Assembly (NCBI GenBank): GCA_030040175.1
Contig: JASHUF010000517.1
Coordinates: forward strand, 1-6,360
Reading direction: 5' to 3'
DNA length: 6,360 nucleotides
Origin: Acidobacteriaceae bacterium
Lineage (GTDB): Bacteria; Acidobacteriota; Terriglobia; Terriglobales; Acidobacteriaceae
Shown here: in pieces, positions 1 to 6,189 of the stretch
How positions within the stretch are numbered: the first letter of the stretch is position 1
How the letters are laid out: each line of letters opens with the position of its first letter
The notes under the pieces: generated by a model
Seen by the model: the letters and a program-made list of their open reading frames with translations, nothing else
What the model was told of the DNA's origin: nothing
Databases searched by the model: none
Made by a program: the position numbers and the translations under genes

Positions 1-520
1 ACGTGGCTGCCTGGCCGCGCTCGTCAAAGGCCATCACCACCGCCGCGGCGCCGTACTTGAGCACCGTAGCGGCATGATGGCGAAACTTCTCTTCGCCCTC
101 CTTAAGCGAGATGGAGTTCACAATGCCTTTGCCCTGCATGCATTTCAAGCCTGCCTCGATCACTTCCCACTTGGAGGAGTCCACCATGAACGGGACCTTC
201 GCGACTTCGGGCTCGCCGGCCAGCAGCTGCAGGAAGCGCGTCATCGCGGCGACGCCGTCGATCATGCCTTCGTCCATGCAGATGTCGAGCACGTTGGCGC
301 CGCTCTCCACCTGCTGCCGCGCTATGCTGACAGCTTCCTCGTATTTCCCTTCCTTGATGAGCCTGGCAAATTTGGGCGAGCCGGCGATGTTGGTGCGTTC
401 GCCGATCAGGATAAACACGCCCGCCTGCTGCGTGAAGGGCTGCGATCCGGAAAGACGCAGGGGTTTTCCGCGCAAGGCCGCGGGTCCGCCGGCAAGGGCA
501 GGACTCTGAAGCGTGCTCAT
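1..520 (-). CDS. metH: Methionine synthase, folate-binding (and presumably cobalamin-binding) part, 3' end outside window
   Basis: This is the first 173 residues of a protein that continues past the left edge. It matches the pterin-binding domain of cobalamin-dependent methionine synthase, which passes the methyl group of 5-methyltetrahydrofolate to cobalamin. Visible motifs are GERTN (40-44), DICMDEGM (79-86), [14 protein letters not shown] (114-127), [12 protein letters not shown] (132-143) and VVMAFDE (161-167), in the same order and spacing as in E. coli MetH. The start is the ATG at 520-518, which overlaps the stop of the upstream gene as ATGA, so translation is probably coupled. A GGAAGG lies 12 nt upstream, too far to be a good ribosome site. 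About 30 poorly conserved residues precede the domain, as expected for a free N-terminus. The cobalamin-binding and activation domains would lie outside the window, so their presence is assumed. Confidence 0.93.
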   Translation of the reverse strand, partial: MSTLQSPALAGGPAALRGKPLRLSGSQPFTQQAGVFILIGERTNIAGSPKFARLIKEGKYEEAVSIARQQVESGANVLDICMDEGMIDGVAAMTRFLQLLAGEPEVAKVPFMVDSSKWEVIEAGLKCMQGKGIVNSISLKEGEEKFRHHAATVLKYGAAAVVMAFDERGQAAT

Positions 521-1659
521 GCGCGGCGCCCGCCTTCCGCCGGGCAGGTTTCTTCGCTGGACTCCGAAGACGGCGCCGCGCGCCACTTGCGCGGCGGCAG
601 CCCTTCAAGCGCCTTGGCGATCGCGGCGATGTGCTCAGGCGTGTTGCCGCAGCAGCCGCCGGCAATGTTGACAAGACCAGCGCGCGCAAACTCGCCCTGG
701 AAGCGAGCCATGTCCTGCGGCCCAAGATCGAATCCCGTTTCCGCAAGCGGATTGGGAAGGCCCGCATTCGGGTAGCAGGAAATGGGAACGTCGGCTTTCT
801 CCGCGAGCTCCGCGAGGAACGGATACATCAGGTCCGGACCGAGCGAGCAGTTGAGTCCAACCGAAAAAGGCTTCACGTGCCGCACCGAGGCCCAGAACGC
901 TTCCACTGTCTGCGCCGAGATCATGGTTTCTCCGCCGCGCCCCACAGCGGCCGAGATCATGATGGGCAGCTTTTTCCCTTCTTCTTTGAAGACTTCCTGG
1001 ATGGCAACCAATGCCGCTTTGGCATTCAGCGAGTCGAAGATGGTCTCCACCAGCAGCAGGTCTGCTCCCCCTGCCATGAGCGCGCGCGCCTGCTCGGCGT
1101 ACGCAGTCTTCACCTGGTCGAAGGTGACCACGCGAAACCCGGGATCGTCGGCGTCGGGCGAATTGGAAAGCGACACCGTCAGCGGCCCAAGCGCTCCGGC
1201 GACGAACCGCTGCCGGCCGGTTTCATTCGCGAAGCGATCCGCCCACGCTCGGCACTGCCGCGCCGAACTCTCGTTGATCTCCCGCGCGAGGTTGCCGAGA
1301 AACGGGTCGTCAATCACCGACTGATAGAACGCCGGATCCTTGCGCCCGCCGCGTTCCCGCGGGTCTTCTACAAAGAATTCGCTCTGCGCGATGCTGGTGG
1401 CGCCGAAGGTATTGGTCTCGATGATGTCGGCGCCGGCTGCGAGAAACCGGCGATGGATGTCGCCGATCATCTCCGGCTGCGTCAGCGTGAACAGGTCGCC
1501 GTTGTTCAGCAGGTCCTTCTTCACATCCTTGAAACGTTCGCCCCGAATGTCGGTTTCCTTCATCCCGTAGGCGCGGATGGTGGTGCCCATGGCGCCGTCG
1601 AGGATGGCGATGCGGCTTTCCATGATTCTTTCGAGAGGATGTGTGTGCGTTCCTGTCAT
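517..1659 (-). CDS. metH: Homocysteine S-methyltransferase domain protein (N-terminal half of a split MetH)
   Basis: This cytoplasmic zinc enzyme half binds and activates homocysteine and receives the methyl group from cobalamin to make methionine. At 380 residues it covers only the first domain of a normal MetH (about 1,200 residues). The barrel opens with [14 protein letters not shown] (19-32). The zinc cysteines are C271 in GLNCSLG and C336/C337 in [10 protein letters not shown]. Also conserved are ETNTFGATS (81-89), VAGALGPLT (153-161), [13 protein letters not shown] (204-216) and PNAGLPN (297-303). Compared with E. coli MetH there is an insertion around residues 96-122. The last 20 or so residues are low-complexity, as expected for a free C-terminus. 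The partner domain follows in the next gene with a 4-bp overlap. An alternative start is the ATG at 1623-1621 (residue 13); neither start has a good Shine-Dalgarno. A stand-alone methyltransferase is less likely given the adjacent folate-domain gene. Confidence 0.95.
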   Translation of the reverse strand: MTGTHTHPLERIMESRIAILDGAMGTTIRAYGMKETDIRGERFKDVKKDLLNNGDLFTLTQPEMIGDIHRRFLAAGADIIETNTFGATSIAQSEFFVEDPRERGGRKDPAFYQSVIDDPFLGNLAREINESSARQCRAWADRFANETGRQRFVAGALGPLTVSLSNSPDADDPGFRVVTFDQVKTAYAEQARALMAGGADLLLVETIFDSLNAKAALVAIQEVFKEEGKKLPIMISAAVGRGGETMISAQTVEAFWASVRHVKPFSVGLNCSLGPDLMYPFLAELAEKADVPISCYPNAGLPNPLAETGFDLGPQDMARFQGEFARAGLVNIAGGCCGNTPEHIAAIAKALEGLPPRKWRAAPSSESSEETCPAEGGRRA

Positions 1660-1750
1660 GTGTATTCAGTGATTTTGCAATGCAACCCGAGAAAGCCGTC
1701 CTCGGCCGGGCAGCATGAAGCCAATCAGGAGAAAACGGCCTTCTCTCCAG

Positions 1751-1778
1751 ATTATCGAACCTGCGGTTCGCGTCCGAA
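1751..1778 (-). promoter_or_regulatory. Possible promoter of the split metH operon
   Basis: On the minus strand a GATAAT box (1756-1751, five of six matches to the sigma-70 -10) lies 16 nt after TTCGGA (1778-1773, a weak -35 with three matches). Transcription would start near 1744 and give a leader of about 85 nt before the ATG at 1659. The box overlaps the repeat described at 1756-1781. Prediction by eye only. Confidence 0.35.
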
Positions 1779-1781
1779 CCG
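1756..1781. repeat. Three-part inverted repeat CGAACC-GGTTCG-CGAACC
   Basis: CGAACC (1756-1761), GGTTCG (1765-1770) and CGAACC (1775-1780) lie in a row with spacers of 3 and 4 nt. The central element can pair with either neighbour. The right-hand pairing extends to seven base pairs (CGGTTCG/CGAACCG, 1764-1781) with a 4-nt loop. It covers the candidate -35 and touches the candidate -10 of the metH promoter, so an operator is the simplest reading. A pair of mutually exclusive RNA hairpins is the alternative if transcription starts further upstream. Confidence 0.55.
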
Positions 1782-1847
1782 AATCGCGGCGAATGCACCA
1801 TGGGAGGGTCTGGACTGTACCCGCAGCACGCTCAACTGTGCGCGTGC

Positions 1848-1873
1848 CCCCGGTCTCGATCTTGAGACCGGGG
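1848..1873. repeat. Perfect 10-bp inverted repeat with 6-nt loop upstream of ftsY
   Basis: CCCCGGTCTC (1848-1857) and GAGACCGGGG (1864-1873) are exact reverse complements around GATCTT. No run of T follows on either strand, so it does not look like an intrinsic terminator. It ends 17 nt before the TATAAA box of ftsY, so a protein-binding site at the -35 region is possible. On the minus strand it lies upstream of the candidate metH promoter. Confidence 0.6.
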
Positions 1874-1889
1874 ACAGCCAGCGAATCGC

Positions 1890-1895
1890 TATAAA
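1890..1895 (+). promoter_or_regulatory. Candidate -10 box for ftsY
   Basis: TATAAA lies 19 nt before the ftsY ATG, which predicts a leader of roughly 13 nt. No good -35 hexamer sits 16-18 nt upstream; TTGAGA at 1862-1867 is 22 nt away. A small palindrome, AGCGA-A-TCGCT (1880-1890), abuts the box. Confidence 0.4.
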
Positions 1896-1914
1896 CTGGA
1901 ACTTGGATGGCAGG

Positions 1915-2934
1915 ATGATCGGTTTATTTCGAGGCAAGAAAGAAAGCGAGGCAACGCCACAGGCGCAAGCCCCGCCGGATGGCGCATCGAACCTGAGCGC
2001 ATCTTCGGCCGCGGAGCGCAAGGCCGGCTTCTTTGAACGCATGCGGCAGGCGGTCTCGCGGACGCGCGAGTCGTTTTCCGCCAAAATCGCCGACCTTGCC
2101 GCCATGACGCGCATTGTGGACGATCGCGCGCTCGAAGAGCTGGAGACCGCGCTGCTCTCAAGCGACCTGGGCGTGCTCACGACGACGGCCGTGCTCGATG
2201 CGCTGCGGGATCGCGCACGCCGTCATGCCATCGAGGACGGCGAAGAACTGCGCGCGCTGCTCAAGCAGCAATTGCAAGCAATTCTTGAAGCCCCGCGACG
2301 GCCGATTGCGGCGCCGGATGCGCCGCCGAAGGTGACGTTCCTGGTGGGCGTGAACGGTACCGGCAAAACCACCAGCAGCGGCAAACTCGCCGCTTGGTCC
2401 CGCGCGCAGGGGAACTCCGTTCTCCTTTGCGCCGCGGATACCTTCCGCGCCGCTGCCATCGAGCAGCTTGAGGTATGGGCGGCGCGCTCGGGCGTGGAGA
2501 TGATCAAAACCCGCCAGGGCGGCGACCCGGCAGCGGTGCTCTATGATGCCATTGCGGCAGCCAAGGCGCGCGGCATCCAGGATCTCTATGTCGATACGGC
2601 GGGACGGCTGCACACCAAGTCGGGATTGATGGACGAGCTCGACAAGATGCGGCGCACCGCGGCGCGCCTGGTCCCCGGCGCTCCGCACGAAGTGCTGCTG
2701 GTGATGGACGCAACCACGGGGCAGAACGGCCTGCAGCAGGCGCGGCTGTTTACGGAGTCGGCCGGCGTGACCGGCATCCTGCTCACCAAACTGGACGGCA
2801 CGGCCAAGGGCGGCATCGCCGTGGCCATTGCCCGCGAGCTGAACTTGCCGGTGCGTTTTGCGGGCGTGGGCGAGCAGATGGGCGACCTGCTCGAGTTTTC
2901 GCCGGCCGAGTTCGTGGACTCCCTGCTGGATTGA
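1915..2934 (+). CDS. ftsY: Signal recognition particle receptor FtsY
   Basis: FtsY is the SRP-type GTPase at the inner membrane. It pairs with Ffh and delivers ribosomes making membrane proteins to the Sec translocon. The 339-residue protein has a short N-terminal segment, an N domain of helices (about 37-130) and a complete G domain. GTPase motifs are GVNGTGKTT (145-153), DTFRAAAIEQL (175-185), DTAGR (227-231), TKLDGTAKGG (291-300) and GVGE (317-320). DATTGQN (265-271) is also typical of the family. GFFERMRQAVSRTRESF (38-54) is the usual lipid-binding amphipathic region. The long acidic A domain of E. coli FtsY is absent, which is common outside enterobacteria. The reading frame stays open upstream to 631, but homology starts only at this ATG and the upstream part is antisense to metH. 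No clear Shine-Dalgarno is present. Stop-to-start distance to the next gene is 7 nt, suggesting an operon. Confidence 0.97.
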   Translation: MIGLFRGKKESEATPQAQAPPDGASNLSASSAAERKAGFFERMRQAVSRTRESFSAKIADLAAMTRIVDDRALEELETALLSSDLGVLTTTAVLDALRDRARRHAIEDGEELRALLKQQLQAILEAPRRPIAAPDAPPKVTFLVGVNGTGKTTSSGKLAAWSRAQGNSVLLCAADTFRAAAIEQLEVWAARSGVEMIKTRQGGDPAAVLYDAIAAAKARGIQDLYVDTAGRLHTKSGLMDELDKMRRTAARLVPGAPHEVLLVMDATTGQNGLQQARLFTESAGVTGILLTKLDGTAKGGIAVAIARELNLPVRFAGVGEQMGDLLEFSPAEFVDSLLD

Positions 2935-2941
2935 AGCCCCC

Positions 2942-3331
2942 ATGCCGCGCGCCGCCAAACCCAAACCGAAACCCCCGCACCCATTTGTCATCGAGGCCCT
3001 CGCGCCTCTGAGCCCCGAGGTGCGCCGCATGTTCTCGGGATTCGCCGTCTACCTGGGCGACCGTATCGTTTGCATGCTGCGCGACCACACTCGATCGCCT
3101 CGAGACAACGGCGTCTGGCTCGTCCTCTCCGAAGGCACAAGTCCTGCCGACCCGAGGCTTCGCCGCGAGTTCCCTTCCCTCCGCCCCATCGAACTTCTCG
3201 GCGGCAAGATCGGCCACTGGCTCCTCATCCCCAGTGACAGCCCCGGCTTTGAGCAGGAGGCGCTCCATGCCTGCGATCTGCTCCTTCGTCACGATCCGCG
3301 CCTTGGCCGTGTCCCCGCATCGCGGCGCTAA
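2942..3331 (+). CDS. TfoX-like small protein of unknown role
   Basis: This encodes 129 residues starting MPRAAKPKPK, a basic proline/lysine-rich head. A compact domain follows: FVIEALAPLSPEVRRMFSGFAVYLGDR at about 15-41, NGVWLVLSEG (56-65), LRREFPSLRPIELLGGKIGHWLLIP (73-97) and CDLLLRHDPRLGRVP (111-125). The RRMFSGFAVYLGDRI segment resembles the N-terminal domain of TfoX/Sxy proteins (R-x-MFGG-x-GLY pattern), with SG in place of GG. No TfoX C-terminal domain, signal peptide or membrane segment is present, so a cytoplasmic protein is likely. A role in competence should not be assumed, because most single-domain relatives are uncharacterised. The start was chosen as the ATG 7 nt after ftsY; an in-frame extension to 2858 would overlap ftsY. 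Co-transcription with ftsY is likely. I am confident that it is a gene and only moderately sure of the family. Confidence 0.8.
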   Translation: MPRAAKPKPKPPHPFVIEALAPLSPEVRRMFSGFAVYLGDRIVCMLRDHTRSPRDNGVWLVLSEGTSPADPRLRREFPSLRPIELLGGKIGHWLLIPSDSPGFEQEALHACDLLLRHDPRLGRVPASRR

Positions 3332-3371
3332 TCCTCACTTCAGACGGATTCTGCGCGGTCCACTCATTCGA

Positions 3372-3377
3372 TATACA
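3372..3377 (+). promoter_or_regulatory. Candidate -10 box for ribD
   Basis: TATACA lies in the 70-nt gap before ribD, 24 nt upstream of its ATG. No convincing -35 is seen at normal spacing. This may allow ribD to be transcribed separately from ftsY. Weak evidence. Confidence 0.25.
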
Positions 3378-3401
3378 CTTGAAAGTTCCTTCGACCGACG
3401 C

Positions 3402-4625
3402 ATGAGCACTCAGGCTGATCGGGACACTTACTGGATGCGCCGCGCGCTCGAGCTTGCGCAGCGCGGCATCGGGTTGTGCTCGCCCAATCCCGTGGTCGGT
3501 TGCGTGATTCTCGACCGCGCGGGTCAGGTGGTGGGCGAGGGCTGGCACGAATACGACCTGGTCGACCACGCCGAAGTCATCGCCCTGCGCGAGGCGCGGC
3601 AGCACGCCCCCTCGGGCGGGAAAGAGGACCGGCTGCGCGGCGGCACGGCCTATGTCACGCTTGAGCCCTGCAATCACACCGGCCGCACGCCCCCCTGCAC
3701 CGGCGCCTTGATTGACGCCGGGCTGGCGCGCGTCGTGATAGCAACCGTCGATCCCAACCCCAACGTGGCCGGGCACGGCGCAGAACGCCTGCGCGCCGCT
3801 GAAATGCAGGTCACGCTCGGCGTTTGCGAGTCTGAAGCACGCCGTCTTAACGAGGGCTTTGCGCGCTGGAGCCAGCACCAGCGGCCGTTCGTGCTGATGA
3901 AGGTGGCCATGTCGCTCGACGGGCGCATTGCGCCGCCGGCGGGCCGGCATCCGGCAGGGGAAACTTACTGGATCACCAGCGAAGCCGCGCGCGCGGCCGT
4001 GCAGCCCCTGCGCTGGCAGGCGGATGCGGCCATGGTGGGCGTGGACACGGTGGTGGCCGACGACCCCCTGCTCACCGACCGCAGCGGCCTGCGCCGGCGC
4101 CGTCCCCTCCTGCGCATCGTGCTCGATTCCGCGCTGCGCATGCCCCTCGACGCCAAGATGGTGGCCAGCGCGCAGGACGATGTGGTGATTTATACGGTGT
4201 CGAACGACGAGGCGCGAGCCAGCGAACTGCGCCGGCGCGGCGTGCGCGTGGAGGTGCTGCCGGCCGACGCGGGGACTTCTGGCGACAAATCGTCGTCTCT
4301 GGGGGCGCAGGCGGGCCGCGTGCCGCTGGGCAAACTGCTGGACAAGCTCGGCGAGGAGGGTATTCTCACGCTCTTGACCGAATCCGGCACCCGGTTGAAC
4401 ACGTCTCTCCTGGCCGGCGGATTAGTCGACCGCGTGCACCTGTTCGTTTCCCCGCAGATCATGGGATCGGATGCCGTGCCCGCGTTTCGCGGCATGACGA
4501 GCTTCGTCCAACTGCCCCAAGTCGAGATCGAGCGGTACGGCAACGATCTCGGCCTGTGCGCGCTGCTCAAGGATCCCTGGCCGGCGGGCGCGGCGCGGGA
4601 AGCAGACGCTTCCCAGCCGGCATAA
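3402..4625 (+). CDS. ribD: Bifunctional riboflavin biosynthesis protein RibD (deaminase/reductase)
   Basis: RibD converts the GTP cyclohydrolase II product to 5-amino-6-ribitylamino-uracil phosphate: it deaminates the pyrimidine ring, then reduces the ribosyl chain with NADPH. The 407-residue protein has both domains. The deaminase (about 9-150) shows SPNPVVG (27-33), the zinc/proton-transfer HAE (56-58), zinc cysteines C90 and C99 in EPCNHTGRTPPCT (88-100), and DPNPNVAGHG (117-126). The reductase (about 163-388) shows MKVAMSLDGRIA (166-177), WITSEAAR (190-197), VGVDTVVADDPLLT (212-225), TESGTRLN (326-333) and GLVDRVHLFVSPQIMGSD (340-357). The final 18 or so residues look unconserved. MSTQADRD is the best start because the usual MRRALELA follows at 12-19; the longer in-frame start at 3234 lies inside the preceding gene. 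No Shine-Dalgarno and no FMN riboswitch motif are visible upstream. Confidence 0.97.
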   Translation: MSTQADRDTYWMRRALELAQRGIGLCSPNPVVGCVILDRAGQVVGEGWHEYDLVDHAEVIALREARQHAPSGGKEDRLRGGTAYVTLEPCNHTGRTPPCTGALIDAGLARVVIATVDPNPNVAGHGAERLRAAEMQVTLGVCESEARRLNEGFARWSQHQRPFVLMKVAMSLDGRIAPPAGRHPAGETYWITSEAARAAVQPLRWQADAAMVGVDTVVADDPLLTDRSGLRRRRPLLRIVLDSALRMPLDAKMVASAQDDVVIYTVSNDEARASELRRRGVRVEVLPADAGTSGDKSSSLGAQAGRVPLGKLLDKLGEEGILTLLTESGTRLNTSLLAGGLVDRVHLFVSPQIMGSDAVPAFRGMTSFVQLPQVEIERYGNDLGLCALLKDPWPAGAAREADASQPA

Positions 4626-4672
4626 AGGGGCGCGCGGGAGCCGATCCGGGAAGCGCACGGCCCAGGGGCAAC

Positions 4673-4708
4673 GCGCTCGATGCCATGCGCTCGATCCAAC
4701 GCGCTTGA
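4673..4708. repeat. Short tandem motif GCGCTYGA at 14-bp period
   Basis: GCGCTCGA occurs at 4673 and 4687, and GCGCTTGA at 4701, exactly 14 bp apart. The longer string CAACGCGCT recurs at 4669 and 4697. It lies in the convergent gap (4626-4743) between ribD and the minus-strand secreted-protein gene. No terminator hairpin followed by T's was recognised in this gap on either strand. It could be chance in GC-rich DNA. Confidence 0.4.
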
Positions 4709-4743
4709 AATCGACTGGCGCGGACCGCACGGAATCGCCCTTC

Positions 4744-5145
4744 CTACTCGCCGGCCCTTATCGCGATCTCAGCCCCGCCCTGCTCGATCTCCGGCGCCTT
4801 CGCCGTCTTGTCCAGCCGCGAAGTGATCATGGGCCCGAACTGAATCGACCGGAGCACATACTGCGAGCCCACATGGACGAACCTCAGCACCACGCTACGA
4901 TCAGTGGGAGCAGGGTCGCCGGGATGGAGTATCCAGTTGAAACTTTGCGAAGCTCCCTGGAGCTCCACGGACCTGATTACGTTGTCCATGCGCACGCTGT
5001 ACCGGCCTGCGGGGCAAACCCTGCCGCCGACCGTGAAGGTAAAGGGAACGTCGAGCGTGGCCGCCGCCTGCACGGCCTTGGCGGCGAGCGCTGAAGATAC
5101 CAGGACAAAGGACGCCACCACCAGGGAACGAAGCGTGTTTTGCAT
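4744..5145 (-). CDS. Small secreted protein of unknown function
   Basis: The 133-residue product begins with a clear Sec signal peptide. R6 gives the positive n-region, 8-22 is hydrophobic, and AVQA at 24-27 is the likely signal peptidase I site. The mature part is about 106 residues and starts AATLDVPFTFTVGGRVCPAGRYSV. The pattern VPF-x-F-x-VG-x4-PAG-x-Y-x-V recalls small exported proteins that I associate with Acidobacteria; that is from memory and their function is unknown. One cysteine (C44) remains after cleavage. It is not in a lipobox, so a lipoprotein is unlikely. The rest is predicted beta-rich. AGGAGG (5160-5155) is 9 nt from the ATG at 5145, the best start. ATG at 5151 (3 nt) and TTG at 5154 are closer than ideal. 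The gene is transcribed against both ribD and ribE and is probably monocistronic. Confidence 0.85.
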   Translation of the reverse strand: MQNTLRSLVVASFVLVSSALAAKAVQAAATLDVPFTFTVGGRVCPAGRYSVRMDNVIRSVELQGASQSFNWILHPGDPAPTDRSVVLRFVHVGSQYVLRSIQFGPMITSRLDKTAKAPEIEQGGAEIAIRAGE

Positions 5146-5173
5146 TGCCATCAACCTCCTGCCTGCAATGCAA
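5140..5173 (-). promoter_or_regulatory. Ribosome binding site inside a 9-bp hairpin at the start of the secreted-protein gene
   Basis: In the message, TTGCATTGC (5173-5165) pairs perfectly with GCAATGCAA (5148-5140). The 16-nt loop holds the AGGAGG and the first ATG (5151). The second, better-spaced ATG (5145) lies in the 3' arm. This is the only strong Shine-Dalgarno in the window. The structure could limit access to the start codon. Folding energy was not computed. Confidence 0.55.
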
Positions 5174-5479
5174 TCTACGCATTTCGAAGAGAAAAGTCGT
5201 CAGGCATTGGTCACATTTGCGCGGGTTGATTCGCCTGCGGCGCCGTACAAATCCCAGCTTGCGCAGCGCTCGGCCCATCGCCGTTGTCATTCGTCCCGCG
5301 CCGCAGAGGACTGGTCCCCCGTACCGGCTTCTGCGCCGTTTGTCACATTTTTTCGCACGCAAGGCTGCAAGCTGCCGCGTGAAGCAGATACCGATCCCAA
5401 CCAAACGCGCAACGCTTCGGATTCGATCTTCGCACTCTGCAAAATCGGCGGGATTGCCGCTTCATCGTTCCTGCGCCGT
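5174..5479. other. Gene-free region between the secreted-protein gene and ribE
   Basis: No gene was recognised in the roughly 340 bases between the two divergent starts. It must hold both promoters. For the minus strand, TAGATT (5177-5172) is a possible -10 close to the AGGAGG. Two direct copies of GTCACATTT lie at 5210-5218 and 5342-5350. CTGCGCCGTT occurs at 5331-5340 and again at 5471-5480, directly in front of the ribE -10. I found no RFN (FMN riboswitch) core, tRNA or terminator. Reading frames through it are extensions of other genes. Confidence 0.5.
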
Positions 5480-5485
5480 TACAAT
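5480..5485 (+). promoter_or_regulatory. -10 box of ribE, placing the start site at or next to the ATG
   Basis: TACAAT (five of six matches to TATAAT) ends 6 nt before the A of the ribE ATG. A start site 6-8 nt after the box would begin the RNA at the start codon itself, giving a leaderless or nearly leaderless message. TTGCCG (5454-5459) is a possible -35, but its 20-nt spacer is long. Confidence 0.5.
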
Positions 5486-5491
5486 ACGGCC

Positions 5492-6163
5492 ATGTTCACC
5501 GGCATCATCGAACGGACCGGAACCCTCGTCAGCCTCGAACCGAGGGGCGGCGTCCATCGCATCACTGTCGAAGCGCCCGGCATCGCGGAGCGGCTGCGCG
5601 AAGGCGACTCGCTTGCGGTATCGGGCGTCTGCCTGACCGCGCTCGATCCCGAGCCGCATTCCTTCCACGCCGACCTGGCGCGGGAAACCCTCGAACGCAC
5701 CTCTCTGGGCGCGCTTGAGCCCGGCGCACAGGTGAATCTGGAGCTGCCCACCGCCGCAGGCAGCCCGCTGGGCGGGCACGTGGTGCAGGGGCACGTGGAC
5801 GGAACCGGTGTGCTGACGGCGCTGGAGCCGGTCATTCCGGAGTCGAGCCCGAATTTTGACAGGAAGACCACCGATTGGACGCTGAAGGTCCGCGTCCCCG
5901 AGAACACCAGGGCCTGGATGGTCGACAAGGGCTCGGTGGCGATTGAAGGCATCAGCCTCACGATCGCCGGATTCGACGGCGAGACGATCTCGATGGCGAT
6001 TCTTCCCTTGACGTACTGGCGCACCAACCTGCATACACTTCGGTCGGGCGCGCCGGTGAACATCGAGGCCGATGTGCTGGTGAAGCTGGCCGCAGGACAG
6101 CGAGCCGCGCAGAAGGACGGGCTCGATCTGACCGCGGAGTGGCTGGTGGCCAATGGTTTTTAG
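5492..6163 (+). CDS. ribE: Riboflavin synthase, alpha chain
   Basis: Riboflavin synthase dismutates two 6,7-dimethyl-8-ribityllumazine molecules to riboflavin and a pyrimidinedione, the last step of riboflavin synthesis. The 223-residue protein begins MFTGIIERTG, the hallmark start. Two tandem lumazine-binding barrels follow. The first (about 1-93) has EGDSLAVSGVCLTALD (37-52) with C47, and ETLERTSLG (65-73). The second (about 94-200) has GGHVVQGHVDGTG (94-106), KGSVAIEGISLTIAG (146-160) and VNIEADVL (189-196). An extra loop of some 10-15 residues (around 112-128) precedes the second barrel's core compared with E. coli. The second-barrel PHT/PET motif reads PLT (172-174). The ATG is fixed by homology, although the frame is open from 4904. 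RibD is encoded about 870 bp upstream, with the opposing secreted-protein gene in between, so ribE has its own promoter. Confidence 0.97.
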   Translation: MFTGIIERTGTLVSLEPRGGVHRITVEAPGIAERLREGDSLAVSGVCLTALDPEPHSFHADLARETLERTSLGALEPGAQVNLELPTAAGSPLGGHVVQGHVDGTGVLTALEPVIPESSPNFDRKTTDWTLKVRVPENTRAWMVDKGSVAIEGISLTIAGFDGETISMAILPLTYWRTNLHTLRSGAPVNIEADVLVKLAAGQRAAQKDGLDLTAEWLVANGF

Positions 6164-6189
6164 AGAAAATGGGGAGAGCCACTTCGCCG

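Noticed and set aside
74..775. Plus-strand open frame of 233 codons
   Set aside because: It is antisense to both metH genes, which carry clear conserved motifs on the minus strand.
1660..1760. Cobalamin, SAM or SAH riboswitch in the metH leader
   Set aside because: These would be expected before metH, but I could not find the B12 box or the SAM/SAH core patterns. Short hairpins such as GCCG-TCCT-CGGC (1695-1706) are too small to support a call.
631..1914. Long open frame upstream of and in frame with ftsY (428 extra codons)
   Set aside because: It runs antisense through the confidently identified homocysteine methyltransferase gene. Its translation is rich in Arg/His/Gly and looks like a shadow. 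FtsY homology begins at the ATG at 1915.
2158..3030. Minus-strand open frame of 290 codons
   Set aside because: It is a shadow of ftsY, whose GTPase motifs on the plus strand are unambiguous.
4904..5491. In-frame extension upstream of ribE
   Set aside because: It crosses the secreted-protein gene on the other strand and has no recognisable domain. Riboflavin synthase begins at MFTGIIE.
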